A stretch of 64,000 nt of DNA, taken from positions 517,026,274 through 517,090,273 of the forward strand of contig CM046878.1 in assembly GCA_025667525.1 (NCBI GenBank), read 5' to 3'. Of this stretch, positions 23,307 through 34,653 are shown in pieces. The position numbers and the translations under genes were made by a program. The stretch is from Glebionis coronaria. Lineage: Eukaryota; Streptophyta; Magnoliopsida; Asterales; Asteraceae. Numbering within the stretch: the first letter of the stretch is position 1; each line of letters starts with the position of its first letter. The notes below the pieces were generated by a model, which made no database searches, was not told the DNA's origin, and saw nothing but the letters and a program-made list of their open reading frames with translations.

Positions 23307-26300
23307 TGTAACACCCCCAAATTTATACAACTCAATACAGCGGAAGACTCGTTGGTGTTACGGGATAGCACATTACTCACATCATAGACAACGCATAAAA
23401 ATCGCGTCGTTTATTAATAAAGCATTTCCATTCATAAATATCAAAGTTACATCGGTCCCAAGTCACTATATTTCATACAAAGTTTTACAAAGTATTTGAA
23501 TGGAAAATGTTGTTTAAGTGCGGGCCATGAATTCTTGTTGTCTTCCCGAGAATTACCTTCAAGTACCTGAGATAAAACATGTTAAAAGAAAAGGTCAGCG
23601 ATAACGCCGAGTGAATTCATAGAGTTTAATAAATTCCATCAATATAGTATCAGTATAAAAGTATTACTGAAAATCATTTTTGTACAAATCGTTTTGATAG
23701 GCCATAAAATAGCCAAAGTCATTTTATACAAATCCTTATCGAAAATCATAATATAGGCATTTGCCTTAAAAATTATTATACGAGCCAATGTCGTAAAAAC
23801 ATCATACAATACGTCTTATGACGTTGTATAAAATCAAATAAAAACCGTTATATGAATATGGTTATGAAAACCAAAACACAAACATAATATCATTAGTATG
23901 ACCCTGTATTGCTAGTCAGGCAATACATCGTAATTCGAAGCGTCTAGTAGTGTTTCGTTAGTTTTTGGATTATTATAAGCCGCATGACATTGTTACCTTA
24001 CTAAACCAACAACGGGGTAGCTAACCCGATACAAATTTTGCCCATCTAAAGTAGCGTGTCGTCACAAAGGTCACGCTATGGAAATCTTCTCATACATAAA
24101 TTCGCTTACCAATCAATGTGGCACGACGGGGATCAACCGTCAAGGCGCGAACTGGGGTGATCGTCCCCAAATAGTACTATTAAATGCATAAGCGTCTACC
24201 AAATCCCGGTAGTTCACATTTCATGCTAATGGGACTTTTAGTGACATAACCTAACTTTAATAATCCATGTAATTTCATCTATCGGGTCCTTTAATCATTT
24301 ATCGGGTCATACAATCGGGTCATTCAATCATTCGGGTCCAAATCAATAAACAAACAATCGGGACAAATGGTGTCCAAACTTTTAAAAAAACTAACATGTT
24401 ATCCCCCTCGCGGGTTTATAAAGCATTTATAAAACATTTAAAAGAGTGCGAGGCTATGAACTCACGTTGATATGGGAAGGCGGGTTATCGGCGATTCGGT
24501 CATACGGTACGTGCTTCAATCACGGAAACCTAGACAAATAATAATCGGTCTTAGACTCATGTCCAATGACTTTTATAAAAATACCAATTATGTATACATA
24601 TGATGATTATACATATATATATATATGATGATCAAGTGGGTTTACATATCCTCATTTACTCATTCTAGAGTTATATGTCGATAACTTTTATACTAGTTTT
24701 CCTCGTTTTACCTATTTACGCGTTTTAAGTCCAATAAACTTATTATAAGTTCCTTAACTTGTTTTAATCCTTGTTATACTTATATTATCAGTACATACAC
24801 TTTCAAGTTGGGCCAAAATGGGTTAAGTCCAATAATAAGTTTATAAGTGTTCTAGTCCATTTTTGTTGTATTATTAGTCCAATAACGTTAATTTAGTCCG
24901 TTAACGTCCGTATTTCTTATAGTTCGGGTTTTATCGATTTTTACTTGTATTAGTTACTTAAACATCAGTATATGACTTTTATAAACTTTACATTAGACGG
25001 GTTTGGTCGTCTAAGTTTTATTTGGCGAAAAACGTTAATTTCACGGCGATAGCCGAAAAAGTCGTAAAAATCAAGTTTATAGTTTTTATTACTTATAAAT
25101 ATTATTTTACCACCATTTATATAATTTACCCATTTAATTAACCTTTTATACATTTATATAAATAAGTTTTATAAGTTGTGGGTTTATATTTTTACATTTT
25201 ATATATTATAATGTGAGTGCTTATATAATAATAATAAACATTATTTCCAAAAATCTGATTTTTAACTTCATGTTCACCATTTTTAACATATCTAGAGTTC
25301 TATAATGAATTAGAAGCTCAAATGTTTATCACATAAACTACATGATATGTGCTACATTTAACTCCTCTATGGCTACTGTTGAATCATCTTCTAAATATTT
25401 TCTAAAAATCGTCCAAAACAGTAACCTCAGATTTATACCCTAAACTTGTTTTGATCATATCTCACTCATTACAATGATTCCATTGCATGGCCAACTCTCA
25501 CATGTGTACAAGACCCATAGCTTACTGTAAATCCATTCTACTTCATCATTTTATCAGATTACCATATAGTTCTTTACTGTTTTATACAGTCATCAAATTT
25601 AACCAAGATTTTAACCTTGTTTCTTATGGTTTTTCACCTTTTTATCCATGATTATCAACAACAAATCCCCACATAACATTTTTATCATCATATAATCATC
25701 ATAAATATATACAATAGGAAATAAAATACATGTTTACATAATCAAAATAACAAGAAGTTGAGGAGGACAATCTTTATACCACCATGATGATGTAGGTTGT
25801 GATCAAAACATGGATTTGGATGGAGAAACTTGTGATGCACCAAGACCATCTTCATGACCACCAATCTTCATAAACTCCTTGTGGAAAATCAGACATAATA
25901 CTCCATAGAAACTCCTCCTTGGATGTTATAACTTTCACCAATCAATAGGGCTTCAAAAGGACTTCAACATGTATATGAATAACATGGGATTTTGTGGTTA
26001 ATTTTGATCAAATGAGGGTGTTCTTGGGGAGGATGGGAAGAACTAGGTGAGAGAGTTGAGAGGATTTTGAGGGTGGTTTGCATGTAAGAAATGAGAATGG
26101 TGGTATTAGCTAGTTGGTTTTGGAAGTGGAAAGCTTACATTGTAAGCTTACTTACATGTGTAAGTTACTTAACTAGAAACTTGCCACCAAATTGGTGTGG
26201 TGGCTTCTTTAGGCCGGTTTTGATGGGGGTGGGACAAGTGTCCCACTTGTCTCATCCCCATTTATTTACGGGTACTCCTCGATTCTAGTTTCCTCAATTT

Positions 26301-26763
26301 GCGTGCCCTCGGGTCGTTTTACGAAAAACGTTTTTATAAATTATGAATCACCGTCACAAAACGAATCCAATAAAAATTGTCTCATCAAAAACGGAGTTCG
26401 AAAACGTAAATACGTAATCCTAAGGTTTCCGGTTTAGTCGTAAAGGACGTTAAAATAAAATCGTAAGTCCTAATCTCTTCTCGTAAATTTGTGAGTTTAT
26501 GAAACAACACAAATTTAAAACTCCAAAATAATATTCGTGGATAAATTTATTTTTCTGAAATGTCGGACTGTCACCAAGGACGGTGTATGTAAACGTAAGC
26601 ACGTAACGTTGAATCCTCTGGTTTAGACGTAGTCGATGCTACTCCAAGACGTAAATCCAAATTTCTTCCCAAAAATATGTGAGTTCATATTGTAACATTA
26701 AAATAATGTTTTTAAATAATATTCGAGAATAAAATATTAACCATAAATTGACGGATTATCACA
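23307..26763 (-). repeat. 5' LTR of element H (right)
   Basis: 3,457 bp, nearly identical to 14431-17941. Starts TGTAACACCC and ends ATCACA on the plus strand. Followed by the ATATT duplication at 26764-26768. Confidence 0.9.
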
Positions 26764-26768
26764 ATATT

Positions 26769-29731
26769 TGACTATTGACAGAACACAGCCTCAATACACA
26801 CAGATGATAGAGTATCTGTTGGCTTCTCCATTAAGGTATGCTTTAACTCATGCTCCTATCATCCCTGTCACACACATCAAACACTTTTGGAACACTGCTA
26901 GTTCCACAACAGTTGATGGAGTGACTATAATTGAGGGCATCATCCATGGGAAACAATGGGTGGCCACTGAGGCTTTGGTTCGCCAAGCTTTACATCTTAA
27001 TGATGTTGATGGTGTTGTCACCCTTCCCAAGGAGTTGCCAATGAAGGCCTTCGAGGCTTGGGGTATAGACTCCCCCCCCCCCCCCAACAGGGAAAATAAA
27101 CAAATATTCTAATGGTCAACTCCCCCAGCCTGGAAGTTTTTAATACATGTCCTTCTACAATGCCTTAGTCCCAAATGCTCTTCATTCAATTAAATCAACA
27201 GTTCAATCGGGAGTACTCTTGTTTGTTTGGCAGATGGGCAACCTTATAATTTTTCAAAAATGATTTTTGAAGGGATGTTGCACAACAAGGGTAGCAAGAT
27301 GACTCTTACTTACCCAAAGTTTTTACAAATGGTTTTTGATCTCCAAGGAGATTGTGGCAAAGATCATGAGAATTTTTATGAGATACCTACACAAGAGAAA
27401 AAGCTTTTCATTTCCCTTAACTCAGAACCATATGCACCCATTCCTTTGACACCTCCTACGCTTGCTGTCATTAAAGCAGCTTTACACCCATAACCTTAAC
27501 TAGAACCCCAACCAACACCTGAACCAGAACCACAACATGAACAACCACCACCTTCACCACGACACCTTGAACTAGTTCCTACAGCCACTGACATTTCTAT
27601 GTCAGCAGCTGACACTTCTATCATAGCCCCTGACACCACTCAAATAGACCCAAACACCTCTTTTGAATCCCTACCACAACAATTCCACATTTCTAAAAGA
27701 CAAAGGACTATTGGGGTGTTCTCCCTTGGTGGTCCTAGCCATGAAGAAGAGAAAACCACCACCACAAGTATGGTTGGTGACATGGGGGTGGCTGGACCTA
27801 TCGACCCTATTACCGGTCAAGACAGGTCCATTGTAGCTAAGTCCACCACCATGCCCCATGATTCCTCATTGGGGATTGAGTTTCCTAGTATGGATGAGGG
27901 AAGCATGCAACCATTATCTAACTTGGAATTGATGGTACTCTGCATGAGCTTGCAAAAGCAAACTGCAGAGTTTGTACAAAAATTGACAGCCCAAGACCAT
28001 GAACTTAATACTTTGAGGGGGAGGATTGTAACATTGGAGTCTAGAGGTAGATTTGTTGTAGAGGATTCTTCTAAAAGGGAGGATGGACAACCAACAGAGC
28101 CCTTCATTGCCAGTGATAAAAGTTCAGAAGATGGGTCTTTTGGTGAGAAAGAAGTAGCTGCTGCTCTTACAAGGATGAAGGAACAAGATCAAGGGCAAGT
28201 TGATTCATCCAAGGTGTCTCTGGTGACACCTAAGCAGCTATCATTTGTGGAGTTGATAAAACAACAAGAAACAGGGTCAGCCGGTGACAAGTCCATTCTA
28301 CACGCAAACACTTTAATGGTAGTCACTGACAAACCCATAGATGTATCCCAACCATCTTTAGTGATTAAAGAAGTTTCTTCACATGCATTCCCATTTACTT
28401 TTCCTACTATAGATCCTATGGACAAAGGAAAAGCCAAAATGGTAGAAGTAGAGGTCCCTAAGAATCATTCACAGGTTAAGTTTGATGCCATGTTGGCTCA
28501 ACAAGTTCAAGAACATGAAAGAAAGGGACTTAGGAAACGGAATATAGAAGCTCAGATTAGTTTAAAATCTGAGAGTTTGAGGAGATATAGTGATAGTGAT
28601 GACGAAGAGAGTAGTGGTCATGGTTCTATTGATGTTATGGAAGAAGAACCAAAAAAATTGGAGTATGGTGAGGGTGAGGCAGGTTTGGAAAAACTTCAGC
28701 AGTTGAAGAAACAGGTTGATTTTGATATGCCTACTGTTCCAAACATGTATTTCAAATGGGAAGAAGCTTGCATAGATAACCCAGACATGACTATGACTGA
28801 GAGAATTTAGGGGTTGGAATTTTGGTTAAGAGTTCAGAAAGATTGCAAGATAATCTTGGAGGATAGGGAAAACAGGGTGCTTTACAAGAACAAGACAACA
28901 AGAAGGGAGTTGTATTGTATACTTCTTAGGTGCCACCAAACAAGGTGGACATACACAAAGCTAAGAAAGATCTCCTTTGAACATTTAGAGTATCTTGCCT
29001 TTCCTATTTGGGAACCTGTTTGTGAGGAAAACACATTCAGGATGCTTTCTACTAAGAGACAGGAAGAAATTAAAGAGGAGTTGAAGATAAAGAAGGCATC
29101 TATCACTCCTAGACCAGTGAAGAAAGGAGCAAAATTTTTGTTTCCAGTCTTTAATCCCTATGATGCAAGGCTTAATGATGTAGTTTTGAAGAAGAACATA
29201 GAGCTTTCACCCTTGGAAGCCTCTGACATTGCAGCTGTGGTACCTCTTGATTTCAGAAACCCAATTGTAAAGTATGAAGAAGATTCTGTACGTTTTTAGA
29301 AGGTCACCAGGTATGGTGATAAGGTACATGTCTTCATTTCTCTTGTTTCTTTGTTTGCAAGTATGGACAAAGAAGATTTGGAGACTTTATGGGGGTTGAT
29401 GAAGGAGAATTATGATGTTGAGGCTCCTTCTTCATTTGGTGGTAATAAAATATGGACAACATTCAAGAGAATGTTTGCCCATGATGAAGCATATCCAATT
29501 TTGTTAGATCTTGATGATTTGAGTGGCTTGGAATGACGTTTGTATTCAGTTGTTGGTGTATACTATCTATGCACTTCAAATTTTGTTGAGTATTTGTTGA
29601 TAGACAGGGTTTATCCACTGTCACAAGACTCATTGAAGAAGATGGTTGGTACCAAGCTCAAGGTTGACTACACAAGTGACGTTATCATTGACTTTTTGAA
29701 GTTTATTCATTCCCATATCAAAGAAGAATAG
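26769..29731 (+). pseudogene. copia ORF3 (post-pol accessory ORF), copy B main part
   Basis: Continues ORF3 after H: LASPLRYALTHAPIIPVTHI (26820 on), a frameshift at a run of 14 C (27072-27085), YNFSKMIFEGMLHNKG (27241 on), a Pro/Glu-rich stretch (27500-27560), then a 403-codon open piece (27599-28810) with a likely coiled coil (about 27940-28050) and an acidic region. The C-terminal domain (29140-29731) has KVTRYGDKVHVF, WTTFKRMFAHDEA and VGVYYLC and ends at the stop at 29729-29731. Stops at 28808, 29297 and 29534 each replace a Trp codon. It is less damaged than copy A. Function unknown; in position it is like the env-like gene of Sireviruses, but no membrane segment or signal peptide is visible. 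Confidence 0.8.
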
Positions 29732-29799
29732 TTTTATTTGTAAGAATCCTCTCTACATTCTGTTTTTATTCAGAAACTTGATGATCAGGATAAATATCA

Positions 29800-29814
29800 A
29801 GTTTAGGGGAGGAT
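29800..29814 (+). other. Polypurine tract of element B
   Basis: AGTTTAGGGGAGGAT abuts the LTR, the same as in A. Confidence 0.85.
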
Positions 29815-30309
29815 TGTTGGGAATAAAATTAGCCAAGTCATCTAGCCGCTGACACATTTCATCAAGCCGCTGACATAAGGTTATCAAGCTGCTGACAGCA
29901 TAGGCGCAGACAAGAAGAATCAAGCCGCTGTCAAGACTTATTAGCTACTAAAGTCAACACGTTTTGTTAAGTTATGAAGATATGCATGAATATTGTATTT
30001 TGTTATGTTTATCTTATTATATCTTCCTAGAATAGTTTATATGATAGCTTTGTGTACAAGGCTCTTTATGTGTATAAAAGGAGGCCTTAGGTTTTATGTT
30101 TGATATACTTTTAATCACTTTTGTTCACCGTTATTATTATCAATCGAAGTTGAAAATTTGATATGTGTGCTTTGTTATTTGTTCTTTGTACTAAGTATTA
30201 CTTCCGCATAATACTTAGTTTGTTGAATACACAAAGTTTATCTAACGTATTATACTTGAATTAATCTCGATAATACATAAGCTTAATCGATCTAAGTTTG
30301 GGATCAACA
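29815..30309 (+). repeat. 3' LTR of element B
   Basis: 495 bp from TGTTGGGAATAAAATTAGCC to GGGATCAACA. The TATA-like TATAAAA at 30073-30079 is the likely promoter of the family. Four or five motif copies (about 29846-29935) sit in U3 at spacings of roughly 25-30 bp. Confidence 0.9.
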
Positions 30310-30482
30310 CCTCGAACAATGAAGCTAAATATGAGGCGTTAATAGCAGGGTTGAGGCTGGCGGAAAAGATGGGAGTTCAGATGCTTCAGACCAAGGTAGA
30401 CTCAAAATTGGTGGCATGTCAGATCAACAGAGCGTATCAAATGGACCTTGAAGAAGGAAGGTTAGCAAACGATGTTGTTACA
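30310..30482 (+). pseudogene. Ty3/gypsy RNase H fragment (Tat-like)
   Basis: In frame from 30312: SNNEAKYEALIAGLRLAEKM, then VDSKLVACQINRAYQMD. This is the RNase H style of Tat/Athila-related gypsy elements, with the NNEAxYEAL and VDSxLV blocks. It begins directly at the LTR end of B, so B interrupts it; its upstream half is not in the window. It ends near 30482. Confidence 0.7.
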
Positions 30483-30604
30483 TGTGTAATACTTATTCAC
30501 TCTATACATGCGCGTGTATTATATGATTCAAAGCTATTTTATTGTTCGTAGCTTATGAATTTAGTAAAAACCTATCTACTCCCTTATAAGAGCTCTGAAA
30601 TTAT
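30483..30604. other. Unassigned sequence left of element E
   Basis: About 120 bp between the RNase H fragment and the E LTR. AT-rich, with no domain and no repeat partner in the window. Confidence 0.5.
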
Positions 30605-31158
30605 GATTTTGCTAGTTGAAAAAGAGTTCGTTTTCTCGGTGTCTTAACGAATTGATTTCCGGTTCAATGTGCGACTCAGTTGTTCTTGGTTAAGAAAAAG
30701 AGAAGTTGATTATCTATAACTAATTAAAAAGTAAATGCGAAAAGTATTTAAAAACAAACTAAAGACAAGTGCAAATAATAAAAGTAAAACAAGGTGAATA
30801 TTTAAAACTAAAAGTTAAAACGATATTAAAACTAATAGTAAAACAAATAATAAAACATAATTTAAAGCGAAACAATTAATAAAAATGAAACTAAACGAAG
30901 AAATTAACTATCGACTCGAAAACAAAGTTTACTAAATGAAAAAGGAGAGAATAAAACTAAAATGGTACTTTAAAGCTAAACGAGGCAAAACCTAAAGCGG
31001 GTACTTAATAAAAGATAAAACTTAAACTTTATTAAAAAATATTAATTTTAAAATTAGAAGAAAAATTCAACTAAAAATACGTAACTTTCAGAAATTAAAT
31101 CGGAACAACTTTCAGATTAAACTAAACGATTACGGAACAAAAACAATAAACAAACAAG

Positions 31159-31197
31159 CTAGCAGGCAGCTAGCTCAAGCTAGCAACCTGCTAGCTC
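31159..31197. repeat. Clustered GCTAGC/AGCTAG palindromes
   Basis: Within 39 bp there are four copies of GCTAG in self-complementary settings, interleaved with CAGG/CCTG. It is repeated at about 37050-37088 in the other LTR and could fold into alternative hairpins. Confidence 0.75.
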
Positions 31198-31216
31198 AAA
31201 TTGGCGCCAAAATCCA

Positions 31217-31675
31217 TCGCAATACACAACGAGACAAAGCTGTCGCAATATCTAATAGAGAGGAAAAGTATCGCAATGTTTTAGAAAGAAAGTATCGTAA
31301 TATTATATTGGAATAAATAAAATAAAAGCATCGCAATATTATTATTATTTTTTTATTATTTTTTTTTTTATTATTTTTTTTTTCTTTTCTTTATATTTTT
31401 TTATTTTTTTTTTAACTATCGGAATGTCTAAAAAATAAAAATTGTTGGAACAACTAAAGTACTAAAATCCATCCGAATGTGGCTATCAAAATTTGGGCAG
31501 CACTTCGTCGCAATAAACCTTAAACTCCGTCGGAATATGCGATCGCAATGAGCGATCGCAATCCCGATCGGAATAAGGGGTATTTACCAACCTATCGCAA
31601 AGTAGAACCCACACTTGGGTTATTGCGATACAAATCAAGAAACCGTCGGAATGTGATAAAACCCTAATATTGCGA
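31217..31675. repeat. Interspersed TCGCAAT/TCGGAAT heptamer array
   Basis: Copies start at 31217, 31243, 31271, 31295 (TCGTAAT), 31331, 31419, 31472 (TCCGAAT), 31508, 31530, 31543, 31556, 31568 and 31646, with reversed ATTGCGA at 31622 and 31669 and a near copy at 31594. The other LTR repeats the array at about 37108-37555. Confidence 0.85.
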
Positions 31676-32776
31676 TGAACTCCAACAAATCCGAAAATGG
31701 AGATAAGCAAAAATCTCAATAAGCACTTTCAATAAGCACACTAAACCAAAACTTGAACAACTTAATAAGCATAAATTTGAAAGCTTTTAAAAGACGAAAT
31801 TCATAAACTTTATAAAAACACAAAATAAGAAAACAAAATAAGCAAACTTTAAAGGTATGCAAACTTTTTAGAAAACTTTAAAATCAAATAAGCTAAAAAC
31901 AAAATAAGCAAATAAGATTGTCAAACTTATAGCTTAATTCGTAGAAAGCTTAAATAGAAATAAAAAGGTGAACTTTTTAATCAAATAAGCAAAGAGATTA
32001 AGCAATCTCTTGCTTAATCCGAAATTGAGATAGACCAAAAACAAGAAAAGTAGGATGAGAAAGTTAAAGAAAAGCTTAATTAAAAGTGAAGATTCAACAA
32101 CAAAGTTAAAAACACTTACTTGAATTAAAGGAATTAAATTGCAAGACAATTAATTAAAATGACATGAAAAATAAAGTTGCAAGAAAATGAAAATGGTGGA
32201 AGAGCTAATTTGTCAAGTTAGCCAACAACTATAAAATGAAGTCCTAATGATTTATTTATAGGGGAGGAGGAGGATTAGTGGAAGGAAGCTTCCTCCCCTC
32301 TTTCCTTTTCTCTTAATTGCGTCATTAAGTCCCTCATTCTTTTAATCTTCATTAATTGCATACTTAGTCCTTTTCTTCTAATCTTCTTTAAACTTGGACT
32401 TAAGGGACTTTTGCCTTCGGGATTTCTTTGAACTCGTCTTTAAATTCTTCAATAAAATAGACTTGAATTCTTCGGCTTTTGATAAACTTCCGTCTTTTGA
32501 CTTTTTCTTCGATAAATCTTCAGAATTGGTCTTGGACTTCCGTTCTTTTTGCACTCTTGACTTCTTGACTTCGTCTTTCATCTTTTTCTTCAATAAAAGT
32601 CCGTAAATGCCCGTGAATATCCGTGTTTTCTCCACTTCTCACCTTTTCATCCTAAATCACAACAAAAACACAAACCACGCATAATTCCGACATAAAAGAC
32701 ATAAAATACACGTTTTGGCTCGGTTATTATTGTAATTAAGTGGTAAAAAGGATGGGTGTTTTCACACCTATTAAAT

Positions 32777-34559
32777 CCCCTACACTTAACCATTGCAATG
32801 TCCTCATGCAATGCATTAGTTACAAAGCACGTTTTACATTTTCCATCATAATCAACCTACCTTGGCCTTTATTAAACAACTAAGGAAAATCAAAAAGATA
32901 GAAAATAACAAGATGCAACAAGGAAGAAACTTGTAAAGAAATCTAAGACTTACATTAGGGCTTGTGTGTCATGAATGTTCATCACCCTCAAGTTTCACGT
33001 TCCCCATGCCAAGCTTAAAAACAAGATCATTGTTAGTACAAGTTAGCATAACAAACATTAACTCATGTGGTTCAATTAATCACTTAAACTCCCTTATTCC
33101 TACGAGTATCTCTTATATTTTATTGATGTCTTGAATGATCACGAGGATGCATTGTTGACTTATTTCGATAATTTATTTAGGCTGAAAGCAAAGTAGGACG
33201 ATTTGATCAATAGTTAGCTAAAGGACAAAATCTCTTAAAACTGCTTCTCGGGATATCAAAAATTTCATATCTTGGCATAACTTGGTTCACGATTTGAGAC
33301 CTTTCTCGGGCCGATATTTGGCATGTACTTCATACTTCATATCTTCGAGAGACGTTTTTTGAGATAATGGTCTTCTCTTCGTTATAGAGTTTCTTCACTT
33401 GGAGACTTTTGAGGGGTACTCCAGCTTTGTTGACCACGACTTCATGATTATTTCTTCAATCTCTAATTGGGATTTTGAGATACAACGATCCGCCTCCTTT
33501 TCGGACTTGGATCTATTTATCCTCATACCTTGTTAGGGTCTTTTCGGATAGACTTCTCCATGATCTTTATGGGAGTTGATTGCTTTTCGTCGTGAGTCTT
33601 GATCCTTCATATTGATTTTGGGAATAATGCTTTTCACATCACTTTGGATCTTCAGCAATAAAATGGAATCCTCATGCCTTGTTAGGGCCTTTTCGGACTC
33701 GCCAATCTTCGCGCCCCGCTTCATAAGTTATGCCTTGGCTATGAACTCTTATCATTACCGAGCAACTTTTAAACGATCTTGGGCTAGAAGCTAAGTAACT
33801 TTTCAAATCGTACGACCTTACTTATTGCAGATAATTTATTAGCAAGTGATGGGAGAAAAAGATCATAATTAACTCACATAAGTTAATGAGAGAATACCAA
33901 ACTTGTAACCAACTCTATCATTTCTCGTTCTCCATAATTTAAAATCTCAAGGAATGAGACTCGTGGATGCTTAGCCTAATAAACCAATTAAGGTCTACAT
34001 GGTTAAGGATACTAGCTAGAGTGAACTTGGATAAGTAAACTCGGGTTGAGTCAAAATATTCACAACGGGCCTAATATATCTAAGATATCTAAACTTGCTA
34101 AAACCATTTTATTAAAATGCTAGAAAGTAACAAAAATAAAGGAGACTACAACTAGGCCAAAATAGATCAAAAATTTTGAAATATGTCGAAAAATTAATTT
34201 TCCGGTTAAAATGAGGGCAAATACAAGGAAAAGACCACTTAACTTCGATAGAAGTCCCCCTACACTTAATATAAACATTGTCCTCAATGTTTAAGCATGT
34301 GGGAGTAAACTCCCCTACACTTAGGACATTGTGCACTTTGTTTAAATCTCGTTAAGGAAAAGACAACTAAAGAGATTCCTATTTTAATATTAAGAAATAT
34401 AAAATAGTGAATCGAAAAGAGTTTAGGATAGAACCGGGAAGAAGGGAACACGGAATCACGGTTCGTCAAAAGTCATCAAGAGTGTGTCTTTGAAGCTCTA
34501 ATCCCTGCATATGATAAGAAAGAGAACAAGAAACACCAACGGGGCTCCCCCTACACTTA
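32777..34559 (-). repeat. Four copies of polypurine tract TAAGTGTAGGGG
   Basis: Plus-strand CCCCTACACTTA at 32777-32788 (next to the LTR), 34257-34268, 34312-34323 and 34548-34559. The first is in the expected place for the functional polypurine tract; the others lie 1.5-1.8 kb upstream of it. The first two are also followed by related text containing ATTGTCCTCA-like or ATGTCCTCA-like strings. Confidence 0.9.
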
Positions 34560-34653
34560 TGGTGAAAACAGGAAAGATAGATAGATAATTGGGTTGCCTC
34601 CCAAAAAGCGCTTGTTTTTGTTAACCGAGTCACGAGCCTGACTCGTCCCCGAA
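32789..34653 (-). other. Non-coding 3' internal region of E
   Basis: About 1.9 kb between the ORF and the 3' LTR. No ORF of note. A short imperfect direct repeat (CCTTGTTAGGGTCTTTTCGG-like) is present at about 33526 and 33678. I see no pol remnant. Confidence 0.6.

Larger units (their letters stand above)
14431..26763 (-). mobile_element. Element H: gypsy LTR element nested in B
   Basis: 12,333 bp bounded by direct LTRs (14431-17941 and 23307-26763) and flanked by ATATT at 14426-14430 and 26764-26768. Minus orientation is shown by a tRNA-Met-type primer site at the right LTR, a purine tract at the left LTR, and an RT motif upstream of an integrase motif. The interior has no ORF above about 100 codons, yet the LTRs differ by only about two dozen substitutions counted by eye plus a TA-repeat length change. 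Confidence 0.9.
11971..30309 (+). mobile_element. Element B: 3' half of a copia element, split by H
   Basis: Same family as A, opposite orientation: RT from the catalytic-Asp motif onward, RNase H, spacer, ORF3 and 3' LTR. The 12.3-kb element H sits inside ORF3 at 14431-26763. With H removed B is about 6.0 kb. No 5' part is present. Its right flank (30310 on) is an unrelated gypsy RNase H fragment, whereas the left flank of A is copia element D. Confidence 0.85.
30605..32774 (-). repeat. 3' LTR of element E (left)
   Basis: 2,170 bp. It contains the TCGCAAT/TCGGAAT array (31217-31675), a GCTAGC cluster (31159-31197), a T-rich run (31346-31410) and a minus-strand TATAAATA-like box at about 32252-32261. 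Small open stretches recur in both LTRs and are not genes. By comparison of the two copies the minus-strand LTR runs TTAATAGGTG to GCAAAATC, not a clean TG to CA. Confidence 0.85.

Noticed and set aside
4995..30309. A plus B as one complete LTR element with inverted LTRs
   Set aside because: LTRs must be direct repeats; outer flanks CCACT and CCTCG do not match and the interior is two 3' halves.
32378..32635. Lys-rich 85-codon frame, repeated at 38256-38513
   Set aside because: Part of the E LTR; compositional bias of an AAG/AAA-rich strand, duplicated with the LTR.
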